DNA of 59,972 bases from Pseudomonas sp. Its GTDB lineage: Bacteria > Pseudomonadota > Gammaproteobacteria > Pseudomonadales > Pseudomonadaceae. Within the stretch, counting starts at the first letter, position 1. The number at the start of each line of letters is the position of its first letter. The position numbers and the translations under genes are program-made. Positions 9,862-17,954 of the stretch are shown piece by piece. The notes below the pieces were generated by a model that was not told the DNA's origin, searched no databases, and saw only the letters and a list, made by a program, of their open reading frames with translations. The stretch lies in the NCBI RefSeq assembly GCF_017744435.1, contig NZ_JAGIBG010000033.1, forward strand, positions 31,247-91,218, read 5' to 3'.

Positions 9862-9890
9862 AAAAAGCCCGGCCCTGTGCCGGGCTTTTT
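9862..9890 (+). terminator. Rho-independent terminator of glyA
   Basis: The stem AAAAAGCCCGG / CCGGGCTTTTT with a 7-base loop sits 20 bases after the glyA stop and ends in a T-run. It could act in both directions. Confidence 0.9.
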
Positions 9891-9989
9891 CATGCCTGCG
9901 TTCTGGCGCGGGAACCGCTTCCGAATAGGCGGTGTGAACCAGGCTGCCTAACCTGCCACCTCCTCTGATAAACGCGCAGGAGGCCACCC

Positions 9990-10583
9990 ATGGCTGATCA
10001 CGTAACACTGTCCTTCACTGCCACCCTGGAGGTCGCTGAAGCGCCGATCAATGTGCTGGGCAACATGACCCGCGGGCCCGTAACGCTGGCGAGCCCACAG
10101 CAAGCGCCAGGTCATGTGGTTGAAGGCGCCAGGACCCTCGGCCTGTTGAATGGCACCGACGCGGACTGGCATCACGGCCGGGAGATCGGGCTGGTCACCT
10201 TCGAGCAAGCCGCCCAGCCAGCGGCGTTGCTGCTGTATTTTCGCCACGGCGAGGCGGGTTACCGCCTCTATCTGCGCAGCGGCCCCCACACTGGCCACGG
10301 CGTGTTCATCACCGGCGACGGCCTGGTCAACGCCCAACCGATCAAGGCAGAAGACCCAAGCCTGTGGGCGCTGACCGATGCTCAAACCGGTGAGGCGTTC
10401 GACCTGACCCAGCTTGAAAATGGGCGCAGGGAAATTCAGCTGGCCAGTGCGGATGGGCATCCACTGGAAGTGCACAATCTGTATCCGGTGGGCGGGTATC
10501 TGGCCTGCTATCCGGCTGCGCAGCAAGGGACCTTGAGCCTGATCATTCAGGAGCGCGGTGTCGATTGGCTCAAGCCGGCCTGA
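9990..10583 (+). CDS. Hypothetical protein, ~197 aa
   Basis: The ATG at 9990 follows an ideal caggagg ribosome site, which supports translation. The protein is soluble, with no signal peptide or membrane segment, and is rich in short beta-strand-like stretches (VTLASP, GLVTFEQ, AALLLYF, YRLYLRS, GVFITGDG, LSLIIQERGVDW). It suggests a compact all-beta or lectin/beta-trefoil-like fold, but this is inference only and no family is recognised. Its stop is 72 bases before the most likely start of the permease gene, so the two may be cotranscribed. Confidence 0.7.
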   Translation: MADHVTLSFTATLEVAEAPINVLGNMTRGPVTLASPQQAPGHVVEGARTLGLLNGTDADWHHGREIGLVTFEQAAQPAALLLYFRHGEAGYRLYLRSGPHTGHGVFITGDGLVNAQPIKAEDPSLWALTDAQTGEAFDLTQLENGRREIQLASADGHPLEVHNLYPVGGYLACYPAAQQGTLSLIIQERGVDWLKPA

Positions 10584-10654
10584 TACGTCGTGCGCCACCC
10601 GTCGTCACGTATTAACCTGTGCCACCCCAAACACAACCCAGCACAGGCCCGGTC

Positions 10655-11614
10655 TTGACCAGAGAGCAACTCGAAACCCAGCAAATCCCGATCTACTTTG
10701 CCGCGGTGCTCGCTGCCGTTGCCTTCGGCCTGCTGGCCAGCGACGCCGCGCAACACCTGCAAGCCCTGGTCACCCCCGCCATCGCCGTGCTCATGTATGC
10801 GATGTTCCTGCAGATCCCCTTCCTCGACCTGCGCCAGGGCCTGGGCAACCGCCGCTTCATGACCGCCCTGCTGCTCGCCAACTTCATCCTTGTGCCATTG
10901 CTGGTGTGGGGCCTCACCCGCGGCCTGGCCGAGCACCCGGCGATCCTGATCGGCGCCCTGCTGGTGCTGCTGACGCCGTGCATCGACTATGTGGTGGTGT
11001 TCACCCACATCGGCAAAGGCGACTCGCGCCTGACCCTCGCCGCCACGCCCGTGCTGTTGCTGGTGCAGCTGGTGCTGCTGCCGGTGTACCTGGCGCTGAT
11101 GCTAGGCGACAGCAGCGGCGTAGCCATCAGCATCGCGCCTTTCGTGGAAGCCTTCGTGCTACTGATCGTGCTGCCGATGATCCTCGCCGTGCTCACCAGC
11201 GCTGGCGCCCGCCGCTCCCGCGCTGTCTCGGCGTGGAACGACGCCTGGGCGTGGATGCCAGTGCCTGCGATGGCCCTGGTGCTGGTGGCGGTGATTGGGT
11301 CACAGATTGCTGTGGTGTTGCGGGATTTTGATCGGTTGCTGCCGGTGATTCCGGTGTACGTCGGCTTCATGCTGCTGGCACCGCTGCTCGGGTTCGCTTC
11401 GGCACGCTTGCTGCGCCTGCCAGTGGCTGAAGCACGCTCGGTGACCTTCAGTGCCGCGACGCGCAACTCGCTGGTGGTTTTGCCACTTGCACTGGCGTTG
11501 CCTGAGGACCTGCGTGGGTTGGCCGCAGCGGCAGTCATCACCCAAACACTGGTTGAGCTGGTAAGTGAATTGATTTACGTCCGGGCCATCCCGGCCCTCC
11601 TACAAGCCCAATAG
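10655..11614 (+). CDS. Bile acid:Na+ symporter / ArsB(ACR3)-type permease
   Basis: About 319 aa from the TTG at 10655; a GTG at 10619 would add 12 residues. Nine to ten hydrophobic helices fill the protein. The TPCIDYVVVFTHIGKGDS segment after the fourth helix and the FSAATRNSLVVLPLALALP segment near helix 9 match the BASS/ACR3 superfamily, where these regions form the crossover substrate site. Members export arsenite or import organic anions with sodium. No arsR, arsC or arsH is nearby, so arsenic resistance is not supported by context and the substrate is open. Confidence 0.8.
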   Translation: MTREQLETQQIPIYFAAVLAAVAFGLLASDAAQHLQALVTPAIAVLMYAMFLQIPFLDLRQGLGNRRFMTALLLANFILVPLLVWGLTRGLAEHPAILIGALLVLLTPCIDYVVVFTHIGKGDSRLTLAATPVLLLVQLVLLPVYLALMLGDSSGVAISIAPFVEAFVLLIVLPMILAVLTSAGARRSRAVSAWNDAWAWMPVPAMALVLVAVIGSQIAVVLRDFDRLLPVIPVYVGFMLLAPLLGFASARLLRLPVAEARSVTFSAATRNSLVVLPLALALPEDLRGLAAAAVITQTLVELVSELIYVRAIPALLQAQ

Positions 11615-11930
11615 GCATTAACTCGAGCCCGAGCAGGAGCGGCCACACCGGAGCGCCGGGTCGGCCATAAGCCGTATTAGACACATCCAGCAAATCAGCC
11701 GATGAAGACTCAGTGCCCCTGAAGCAGGAAGATGATCCTGACGAGCGCATCAGCTCGCATTCGAGGAGCTCAAGGGCGAGTTCAATGATTTACGCCCAGG
11801 CCGGCTTGAATGCTGAGCGGCAACACAGCTCGCTTGGCACAGACCACTTAACCCCTTAACCGTTTGCCGTTTCGCCCTTTGAGCATCCGTTTCCAGCGTT
11901 GCATGCTATAAGGGAATCCCGTACATTCAG
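11615..11930. other. Intergenic stretch upstream of the toxin-antitoxin pair
   Basis: About 316 bases with no convincing gene in any frame. The last 40 bases hold a plausible promoter (tgctataag) for the toxin gene and two GTAC half-sites around the start codon (cgtacattcagatgcgtac), which could be an autoregulatory operator. Codon-like stretches near 11700-11800 are broken by stops. Confidence 0.4.
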
Positions 11931-12227
11931 ATGCGTACAGTAATCGAAACGCCTACGTTCCAAAGAGCCGCCGCCAGGTTGTGGTCCGACGACGAGCGCC
12001 TGGCCTTCATCGATTGGATCGCAGTCAATCCGCTTGCAGGGGATGTGATCCCCGGTGCTGATGGTGCACGAAAGATACGATGGAGTCGTGCAGGGGCTGG
12101 CAAGTCCGGCGGCACACGAGTGATCTACTTCAACCTTAATGAAGATGAGATTGTGTTGTTGCTTACGGTTTATGCCAAGGCCGAGCGAGCAAACATGAGC
12201 CCCGCTGAAATCAGCAAGGTGGTATGA
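11931..12227 (+). CDS. RelE/HigB-type toxin
   Basis: 98 aa, the normal size for a RelE/ParE-superfamily mRNA interferase. The N-terminal ETPTFQRAAARLWSDDE, central GDVIPGADGARKIRWS and GGTRVIYF segments, and C-terminal LLLTVYAKAERANMSPAE follow the HigB-2 subgroup, whose basic residues around the RKIR and TRVIYF strands act on ribosome-bound mRNA. The toxin gene comes first and the antitoxin starts 1 base after its stop, the order typical of higBA systems. The pair sits in the core between a permease gene and mdh, which suggests a small independent insertion. Confidence 0.9.
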   Translation: MRTVIETPTFQRAAARLWSDDERLAFIDWIAVNPLAGDVIPGADGARKIRWSRAGAGKSGGTRVIYFNLNEDEIVLLLTVYAKAERANMSPAEISKVV

Positions 12228-12228
12228 A

Positions 12229-12546
12229 ATGCGTGACATTGATCTTGAAAGCGTTGCCAAAGCCATCGAGGCTGATGCTGGTGAGCCATTGCCTGACCTG
12301 CGCCAAGCGCTCAAAGAAGCCAAGATAGGAGCCGGGCGCGTCACTACGCCTGAGCAGATACTGGTTCGCCAGGCACGTGAGCGTTGCGGATTGACTCAGG
12401 CAACTTTCGCTGAGCGTATCGCTACGCCAGTGGCGACGTTACGTGATTGGGAACAAGGCCGCTTCGTGCCCCCAGGTGGTGTTCTATGCCTGATGCGCTT
12501 AATCCTCAAGCATCCGGAACTGTCTCTGGAGCTGACTACGTCCTGA
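12229..12546 (+). CDS. HigA-type antitoxin (XRE helix-turn-helix)
   Basis: 105 aa. The C-terminal half holds a Cro/C1-type HTH (RCGLTQATFAERIATPVATLRDWEQGR) characteristic of HigA-2 antitoxins. The N-terminal ~45 residues (LESVAKAIEADAGEPLPDLRQALKEAK) would be the toxin-neutralising arm. Tight coupling to the toxin gene and autorepression of the shared promoter are expected from the family. The gene is followed by the long perfect hairpin at 12564-12593. Confidence 0.9.
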   Translation: MRDIDLESVAKAIEADAGEPLPDLRQALKEAKIGAGRVTTPEQILVRQARERCGLTQATFAERIATPVATLRDWEQGRFVPPGGVLCLMRLILKHPELSLELTTS

Positions 12547-12563
12547 GCGTAGTTTTGCCTGTG

Positions 12564-12593
12564 TTTATCGCCGGCCACATGGCCGGCGATAAA
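12564..12593. terminator. Bidirectional terminator between antitoxin and mdh
   Basis: A perfect 14-bp inverted repeat (TTTATCGCCGGCCA / TGGCCGGCGATAAA) with a 2-base centre lies between the convergent antitoxin gene and mdh. Confidence 0.75.
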
Positions 12594-12624
12594 GCTATGC
12601 TGTGTAAGCAGTTGGTCCTTCGCC

Positions 12625-13554
12625 TCACAACGCCTTCATCTCACCAATATCCCGCGCCACCTGATCGGCAGAGTGATCAAACATCGCCTGCTCCTTCGCA
12701 TCCAGCGGCAACTCGATCACCCGGGCAATCCCCTCCCCAGCCAACACACAGGGTACGCCCATGGCGATATCGGTGCGCCCGTATTCCCCTTCAAGAATCG
12801 CAACCGCCGGCAGAATACGGTTACGCCCATTGGCGATCGCATCCACCATCTGCGCAATGGCCACGCCCGGGGCATCGCAGGCGCTGCCAACCTTCTTCAA
12901 ACCCAGAATCTCGCCACCGCCTTTGCGTGTGCGTTCGACGATCCGCTCGATCTGCTCATCGGACAGGAAGTGCGACAGCGGCACCGACCCGACCTGGCAG
13001 TAGCGCATCAGCGGCACCATGCTGTCGCCATGCCCGCCCAGCACCAGCGCCGTGATATCCCGCGCAGAAAACCCGGTCTCCTCGGCAATGAAGCACTTCA
13101 TGCGTGCGGTATCCAGTACCCCCGCCTGCCCGAACACCTTGCCCCGCCCGAGTTTGCTCAGCGACCTGGCCCGATAGGTCAGCACATCGACCGGGTTCGA
13201 CACCACCAGCACCGTCGCTGCCGGCGCATAGCGGTTGATGTCGTGCATTATGCCGTCGAGGATAGGCAGGTTGATGCTCAGCACGTCCTGCCGCGACTGA
13301 CCAGGCTTGCGCGGCACGCCTGCGGTAATCACCACCAGGTCCGAGTCCTGCAGCATTTCGGCCTTGGCGCCGCCAAGTACCCGGGTATCAGACCCTGACT
13401 CGACGGCCGCCTGCCAGATGTCCAGCGCCTTGCCCTGGGCCAGCTCACCCTGCACATCGAGCAACATCAGCTCACGGCAGTATTCTTCCCGGGCGATGAT
13501 CTGCGCCGCCGCCTCGCCCACGATCCCGGCACCTACGATTGATAACTTGTTCAC
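12625..13554 (-). CDS. mdh: Malate dehydrogenase (LDH/MDH family)
   Basis: 309 aa from the GTG at 13554, chosen because gggaggtg stands just upstream on the minus strand and the product starts with the Rossmann strand (NKLSIVGAGIVGEAAAQ). Reduces oxaloacetate to malate with NAD(H) in the TCA cycle. The mobile loop GVPRKPGQSRQDVL has arginine at the residue that selects dicarboxylates (lactate dehydrogenases have Gln there), so malate specificity is supported. The catalytic histidine is in LGGHGDSMVPL and the NPVDVLTY substrate motif is present. P. putida relies on this type together with malate:quinone oxidoreductase (family knowledge). Confidence 0.9.
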   Translation of the reverse strand: MNKLSIVGAGIVGEAAAQIIAREEYCRELMLLDVQGELAQGKALDIWQAAVESGSDTRVLGGAKAEMLQDSDLVVITAGVPRKPGQSRQDVLSINLPILDGIMHDINRYAPAATVLVVSNPVDVLTYRARSLSKLGRGKVFGQAGVLDTARMKCFIAEETGFSARDITALVLGGHGDSMVPLMRYCQVGSVPLSHFLSDEQIERIVERTRKGGGEILGLKKVGSACDAPGVAIAQMVDAIANGRNRILPAVAILEGEYGRTDIAMGVPCVLAGEGIARVIELPLDAKEQAMFDHSADQVARDIGEMKAL

Positions 13555-13932
13555 CTGACACCTCCCAGCGGCGCGCGCCACCAGGAGCACGCCTGCGTAT
13601 AGAGAGAAGTATTGCCTGCCAAGGCGAAAAGACCATGTGATGCGACCGCATGCTATTGACAGCATCCCACCGTCCCGGAAATACTTTGTAAAGATTCATA
13701 TAGATGACCAAATAACAAGGTGAATCGCTCCATGATCGCACTGCCCAGCCCTACGCCTTTGCCCGGCGCGACACCTCCGTCCGCCAGCCCCATTCCTCCG
13801 AAGTTCGAAGTTTGCGCATCCAGTCGGCCATATGCCCGCGACCGATAACGGCTCGCTATTGCCCGCAGAAACCCTGCCATGCCTGCAATGCCTGAGTGCC
13901 GCTAGCGCGCCAGCCCAACCGAGATTCCCTGA
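13555..13932. other. Divergent mdh / permease intergenic region
   Basis: 378 bases between two divergent genes. Near 13670-13720 an AT-rich patch (ttgtaaagattcatat) could hold a promoter. No operator palindrome or convincing small gene was found. Confidence 0.4.
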
Positions 13933-15318
13933 ATGACTCCCTTAGATATACAGCTGTTGCTGACCGCCTTGGTCAGTGTCCTGGTGCTGGTAGCGCTCAT
14001 CGTGTCCCGCCTCAAGATGCACCCGCTGCTGGCCTTGCTGGTGGTGTCCATTGGCGTGGGCTTTGCCACCCGCATGGAACCCGGCAGCATCGTTTCCCAC
14101 CTGCTCACGGGCGCCGGCAAGACACTGGGTGCAGTCGGGGTGGTGATCGCGCTGGGCGCAATGCTCGGCAAGATCCTGGCGGACGCTGGCGTCACTGAGC
14201 AGGTCGCGGATGTGATCCTCAAGCGCACCTCGGACCGCATGATCCCTTGGGCGATGATGCTGGTTGCCTTTGTCATTGGCATCCCGATGTTCTTCGAAGT
14301 GGGCCTGGTGATCATGCTGCCGCTGATCTTCAGCGTGGCGCGAAAGCTGGAAAGCAAGGCCCGCTTCAAGGGCTCGGCGTATGTGTACGTCGGTGTGCCA
14401 GTGATTGCCGCGCTCGCCGCCATGCACGGCATGGTCCCGCCGCACCCTGGCCCGTTGACCGCCATCGCCGTGCTCAAGACCTCGGTCGGGCCCACCATGC
14501 TCTATGGCTTCCTTGCCGCGATCCCGGCCATGATCCTGGGCGGCCCGCTGTATGGCCTGTTCATTGCGCAGCGCATGAGCACCCGGCCCGATCAGGCATT
14601 GCTGGACCAGTTCACCCTGGCTGAGAAAGCTGATGGTCAACCCCGCCCCGGCGTAGTGGTCGGCATGCTGGCCGCGTTGCTGCCGGCGATCCTGATGCTG
14701 GTGCATGCCGTCGCCGAAATGCTGCTGCCCAAGGGCAATGCGCTGCTGGAACTGGCCAGCTTTCTGGGCAACCCGTTGATCGCCATGCTGCTGGGCGTGC
14801 TGTTCGCCGGCGCGAGCCTGGTACTCGCCCGCGGCGGCGATGCCGAACAACTGCGCGATGCGCTGGGCAAAAGCCTCAAGCCGATCGCCTCGATCATCAT
14901 GATCATCGCCGGGGGCGGGGCCTTCCAGGAGATGCTGACCAGCGCCAAGGTCGGCGATGCCATCGTGCACCTGACCCAGCAATCGGCCTTCCCGCCGTTG
15001 ATCCTGGGCTGGCTGATCGCGATGCTGCTGTCGGTGTCTACCGGCTCCGCCACGGTCGGTATCGTCGGCGCTGCCGGCTTGCTGGCACCGCTTGCAGGTG
15101 CTGACCCCAGCCTGAACCTGCCATTGCTGGCCCTGTCCATCGGCTGCGGTTCGCTGTTTTTCAACTATGCCAACCATGCCGGTTTCTGGATGGTGAAGGA
15201 GTCCTTTGGCATGACCATGGGTGAAGCTACCAAGACCATCTCGGTGGTGCAGTCCATCGTGGCGGTGGTTGGTTTGATCGTGGTGTTGATGCTGAATGCG
15301 GCGATTACGGTGGGCTGA
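13933..15318 (+). CDS. GntP-family gluconate/organic acid:H+ symporter
   Basis: 461 aa with about 12-14 hydrophobic helices. Family marks are the N-terminal ...LKMHPLLALLVVSIGVGF..., IPMFFEVGLVIMLPLIFSVAR, AALAAMHGMVPPHPGP and, near the C-terminus, STGSATVGIVGAAGLLAPL and GCGSLFFNYANHAGFW, all typical of gluconate permeases. The substrate is probably gluconate or a related hydroxy acid. No gntK or gntR lies beside it, so the role rests on family alone. It is monocistronic. Confidence 0.9.
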   Translation: MTPLDIQLLLTALVSVLVLVALIVSRLKMHPLLALLVVSIGVGFATRMEPGSIVSHLLTGAGKTLGAVGVVIALGAMLGKILADAGVTEQVADVILKRTSDRMIPWAMMLVAFVIGIPMFFEVGLVIMLPLIFSVARKLESKARFKGSAYVYVGVPVIAALAAMHGMVPPHPGPLTAIAVLKTSVGPTMLYGFLAAIPAMILGGPLYGLFIAQRMSTRPDQALLDQFTLAEKADGQPRPGVVVGMLAALLPAILMLVHAVAEMLLPKGNALLELASFLGNPLIAMLLGVLFAGASLVLARGGDAEQLRDALGKSLKPIASIIMIIAGGGAFQEMLTSAKVGDAIVHLTQQSAFPPLILGWLIAMLLSVSTGSATVGIVGAAGLLAPLAGADPSLNLPLLALSIGCGSLFFNYANHAGFWMVKESFGMTMGEATKTISVVQSIVAVVGLIVVLMLNAAITVG

Positions 15319-15350
15319 GCCGGGAAAACCAGCCCAGCTCATCAGCTTCC

Positions 15351-15640
15351 TCAGCGTTTTTCTGCGACCAGGGTGTAGCACATGGGTATTTGTGCTGCGC
15401 CCTGCTCATAGACGTCGTAGACCTCCTCCCGATTGGAATGCGGGTACTCGTCGAATGCACGAAGGCTCAAGCCTGCGCCCGTAACGCTCATGAGCACATC
15501 GCTCAGCGGGTGGAGATGCCAGTAAGACTGCAGCTCGTTTGGCTCTGCCTTGCCTTCGTAGACAATGGCGCCAGTTTCCACCAGCGGTTCGGTCAGGAAA
15601 TAGGACGTGCTGATGCGCCACGGGTCAACCTTCGGCGCCG
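15351..15640 (-). pseudogene. 3' remnant of a SAM-dependent methyltransferase gene
   Basis: The last ~95 codons, from about DPWRISTSYFLTEPLVETG through HPLSDVLMSVTGAGLSLRAFDEYPHS to CYTLVAEKR and the TGA at 15351, match the C-terminus of class I methyltransferases, where a FHEYP-like motif near the end is common. The SAM-binding half is missing. Upstream, the frame runs into the end of a mobile-element gene (stop at 15625), so the element or its remnant has replaced the 5' part. Junction is within about 15 bases of 15640. Confidence 0.75.
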
Positions 15641-16026
15641 TAGCGAGCATTACACTTGGGGCACTTCCATTTACCTGCGAACTGGAAATCGTAAGGTACA
15701 TCGGAAAGACGCACACGACGCTCACCAACATCCCAGCAAGAAGTACAGAATCGCCCCGGCTCGCCTTCAAAGCTGTAAACACCTTCTTCGGTGTATGTAG
15801 GCTGCCCCACAGCCCTCTGCTTGACCTGGGCTTGGAGACTGACAATCTGTTCTTGGGCTGCCGCGAGCTTCAGTTTAAGCTCGCCAGATTCAAGTTTTGC
15901 ATCCCCAAGTGCCGAGTGCAGATCAGCAACGATCATCTTGAAATCAGCATCACCAACCTTTTTGGCTAAGTCACGAAGTTTGTTAGATGCGTCCAATGCC
16001 TGTTGTAGCAATGCGATGATATCCAT
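15625..16026 (-). CDS. Hypothetical protein: coiled coil plus C-terminal zinc ribbon
   Basis: 133 aa from the ATG at 16026 (MDIIALLQQALDASNKL). Residues ~5-70 form heptad-rich helix (KLRDLAKKVGDADFK, ESGELKLKLAAAQEQIVSLQAQV). The C-terminal 50 residues hold a treble-clef or ribbon pattern: CTSC (about residue 95) and CPKC (near the end) around a beta hairpin (YDFQFAGKWKCPKCNARY). Such proteins are frequent in phage-derived elements. It is the last gene of the minus-strand series of small genes; its 3' end abuts the broken methyltransferase gene. Confidence 0.75.
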   Translation of the reverse strand: MDIIALLQQALDASNKLRDLAKKVGDADFKMIVADLHSALGDAKLESGELKLKLAAAQEQIVSLQAQVKQRAVGQPTYTEEGVYSFEGEPGRFCTSCWDVGERRVRLSDVPYDFQFAGKWKCPKCNARYGAEG

Positions 16027-16115
16027 AGTTTTTAGCTCGATCCTGGAGCGCGAAAACCGCGCCTCTCCTACGGGCTTAGCCCGCACGGGGCGGGCTGTTT
16101 AGGCGGCAAGTTTTC

Positions 16116-16352
16116 CTATGCTCCCCACCATGTAGTGACACCGCCAGCCTTAACCAGCAAAGCCGCCACTTCTTTCTCCGTCGCTGGCTCATCCGCATTG
16201 ACCGTCCAAACGCAGCCGTCATACGTCAACCAATGGTCGCCCGCAATCAGCGTAAGCGGGTAACTTCGACCATCAATCAGGTAAAACAGAAGCTGAGCCT
16301 TGGGTTCGAAAATCGGCGGTGTTGGTAGGCCAGGGCGAAGGTTGTAGCCCAT
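16116..16352 (-). CDS. Small hypothetical protein, 78 aa
   Basis: The start ATG at 16352 is chosen because an aaaagga site precedes it and because the earlier part of the frame overlaps the neighbouring gene. The product (MGYNLRPGLPTPPIFEPKAQ... to ...KAGGVTTWWGA) is soluble and aromatic-rich (LLFYLIDGRSYPLTLIAGDHWLTYDGCVW). No family is recognised. It is one of a run of five similarly sized genes on this strand, all led by strong ribosome sites, as in compact phage or satellite genomes. Confidence 0.6.
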   Translation of the reverse strand: MGYNLRPGLPTPPIFEPKAQLLFYLIDGRSYPLTLIAGDHWLTYDGCVWTVNADEPATEKEVAALLVKAGGVTTWWGA

Positions 16353-16365
16353 ACCATATTTCCTT

Positions 16366-16596
16366 TTAGTTCTTGGCTTGCTCCTGTTGCTCAGCAATAA
16401 CCTCAATCCACATTGCCAAATCAGCGGCGGCATCGTTCATATCTGCAACGCGTTTCTTGTAACCGTTCTTTGGGCCACGTTGAGTTTCTGGTGTTTCAAG
16501 AACCTTCTTACGGGCTTCACGGAACCTACGAACGAGTCGCTGGGCATCCTTATCGAGTTTGAGTTGCAACGTATCAGTTGTTTCGCTCGTACTCAT
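16366..16596 (-). CDS. Small helical protein, 76 aa
   Basis: The ATG at 16596 follows a ggaaggaaaaga ribosome site. The product (MSTSETTDTLQLKLDKDAQ...) is almost entirely charged helix: LVRRFREARKKVLETPETQ, VADMNDAAADLAMWIEVIAEQQEQAKN. No family is recognised. It lies 13 bases upstream of the 78-aa gene and is probably cotranscribed with it. Confidence 0.6.
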   Translation of the reverse strand: MSTSETTDTLQLKLDKDAQRLVRRFREARKKVLETPETQRGPKNGYKKRVADMNDAAADLAMWIEVIAEQQEQAKN

Positions 16597-16699
16597 GCTC
16601 TTTTCCTTCCTCGATCCTGGGCAGCGTGAGTCGTGCCCATCTACTGCCACCGCCCAGCGGTGTAACGGCTGGGCTTTTGGTGTACCTGGGCGTTTTCCT

Positions 16700-16906
16700 T
16701 TAGCTGATGATGTTCCTGATGATCCGTGCAAGGCCAAGGCCCGAGTAGCCCTCCGAGTATCCGTGAGATACATCAACCTCATGCTGCGCCAATGCTTTCA
16801 GGACACGGTTCTTCACCATCTTTGAGCCACGCGATTGCCCGGCCTCATAGGCGAGGAAAGCCGCAAAACAGCCCAATACAAAACACATAGCGTAAGTGTC
16901 AAACAT
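16700..16906 (-). CDS. Small single-pass membrane protein, 68 aa
   Basis: From the ATG at 16906 (MFDTYAMCFVLGCFAAFLAYEAGQSRG...). Residues ~5-22 form one transmembrane helix with a small-residue face (CFVLGCFAAFLAYEAG), followed by a basic region (KMVKNRVLKALAQ) and a glycine-rich end (GYSEGYSGLGLARII). Its size and layout resemble filamentous-phage minor coat or assembly proteins, but that is only a similarity of form. The spacer on either side carries the shared hairpin module described in the findings. Confidence 0.55.
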   Translation of the reverse strand: MFDTYAMCFVLGCFAAFLAYEAGQSRGSKMVKNRVLKALAQHEVDVSHGYSEGYSGLGLARIIRNIIS

Positions 16907-16970
16907 CTTTACTCCATTCCAATATCGCCGCGGCCGGAGGGGCTGTGGTGTACCTGGTCGTTTTCCTCGA

Positions 16971-17285
16971 TCAAACGCGTTCGCCAGATACCTGTATTTG
17001 CTGGCCACCATTGACATCAGGCATGGTCAGAAACAGGTATACACGCTCCTTGTACTCAGAGATCTCGACCGACTTCCCGTTTGCCTTCGCCTGATTGAAC
17101 CCAAGTGTGATGAGCCCGGCCAGCTCTTGCAGGTTCGGAAACCGCTCATCCGGTGAAATCCGGTATTCACGGGACGTTGCATTGTTGGCCGAGTTGATCA
17201 ATTTGCAGTGGATGAACAAGTTGTCACGCCCACGCCCGTTGTCTTTGATCGTGCTCGAAAACTGCTCAACTTTGTATTTCGCCAT
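16971..17285 (-). CDS. Hypothetical protein, 104 aa
   Basis: ATG at 17285 after a gaaggaac site. The sequence (MAKYKVEQFSSTIKDNGRGRD...) is basic at the N-terminus with alternating beta strands (NLFIHCKLINS, REYRISPDERFP, LAGLITLGFNQA, KSVEISEYKERVYLFLTMPD). The arrangement would suit a small nucleic-acid-binding fold, for example a single-strand-binding protein of a mobile element, but no signature proves it. It is one of the minus-strand small-gene series. Confidence 0.6.
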   Translation of the reverse strand: MAKYKVEQFSSTIKDNGRGRDNLFIHCKLINSANNATSREYRISPDERFPNLQELAGLITLGFNQAKANGKSVEISEYKERVYLFLTMPDVNGGQQIQVSGERV

Positions 17286-17462
17286 GACGCGTTCCTTCGT
17301 AATGAGCGCGCGAAAGTCGCACCGCTCTACGGCCTCGGCCCAGCGTTTACGGCTGGGCTTGAGGTGTCAATGGGCGGCAAATCCGCCGTGATGTCCTTGA
17401 TTCAGTCAGAGGTAACAGCGACACACTCTTTCGCGCTGTTGTAGTCGTCGCCTCCGTTCGGT

Positions 17463-17825
17463 CTACCGCTTAAGGTAAATGGCTTTGTTCGCGCTATTGC
17501 GGCGCAGCCACACGGCGATACCCAAGCGCTCAACCTCTTTCCGGAAACTTCGACCAAGCGATTTACGGTCACCACCACTCAGACGATTCCAATCCTCCCT
17601 ACCCAAAACGTCATCGAACGAAAATTCAGTCATTTTTTCGATTGCGCCTGCCCCGCGTATCGCCTCGTGAAGGAAGGCATCAAGCGATTTGCTTTCCAAA
17701 TCTGGGTCATCGAGCTCTTCCCGCAAGATATCGTCGAGAAGGGCCTCTGGCGTTGAGTCATTCTTGTGGGCCTGATTCAACAAGGCACGGAGTAGATCAT
17801 CTTTGATCTGGATACTGACTAGCAT
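17463..17825 (-). CDS. Ribbon-helix-helix-like / DUF1413-type protein
   Basis: 120 aa from the ATG at 17825. The first ~40 residues (MLVSIQIKDDLLRALLNQA...TPEALLDDILREELDD) look like a ribbon-helix-helix DNA-binding unit. The C-terminal part (FDDVLGREDWNRLSGGDRKSLGRSFRKEVE) carries the W-x2-L-x2-G-x-R-x2-LGR-x-F pattern I associate with DUF1413 proteins of phages and plasmids. It could be the element's repressor or copy-number regulator, standing next to the integrase remnant. The region upstream (17826-17950) is AT-rich and promoter-like. Confidence 0.65.
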   Translation of the reverse strand: MLVSIQIKDDLLRALLNQAHKNDSTPEALLDDILREELDDPDLESKSLDAFLHEAIRGAGAIEKMTEFSFDDVLGREDWNRLSGGDRKSLGRSFRKEVERLGIAVWLRRNSANKAIYLKR

Positions 17826-17954
17826 TTTTGGGGACCTACTACAGGCTGATTTTTAAATGAATGTAAATGCAAAGCCACATGAATGCAACTGCTTTATAAA
17901 ATGAATGACACATGATCAACTGATCCAGGCCCCACAGCTCATACATGATGGTGA

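Noticed and set aside
10655..11614. Arsenic resistance operon
   Set aside because: Only the permease is present; no arsR, arsC or arsH is nearby, so the substrate is left open.
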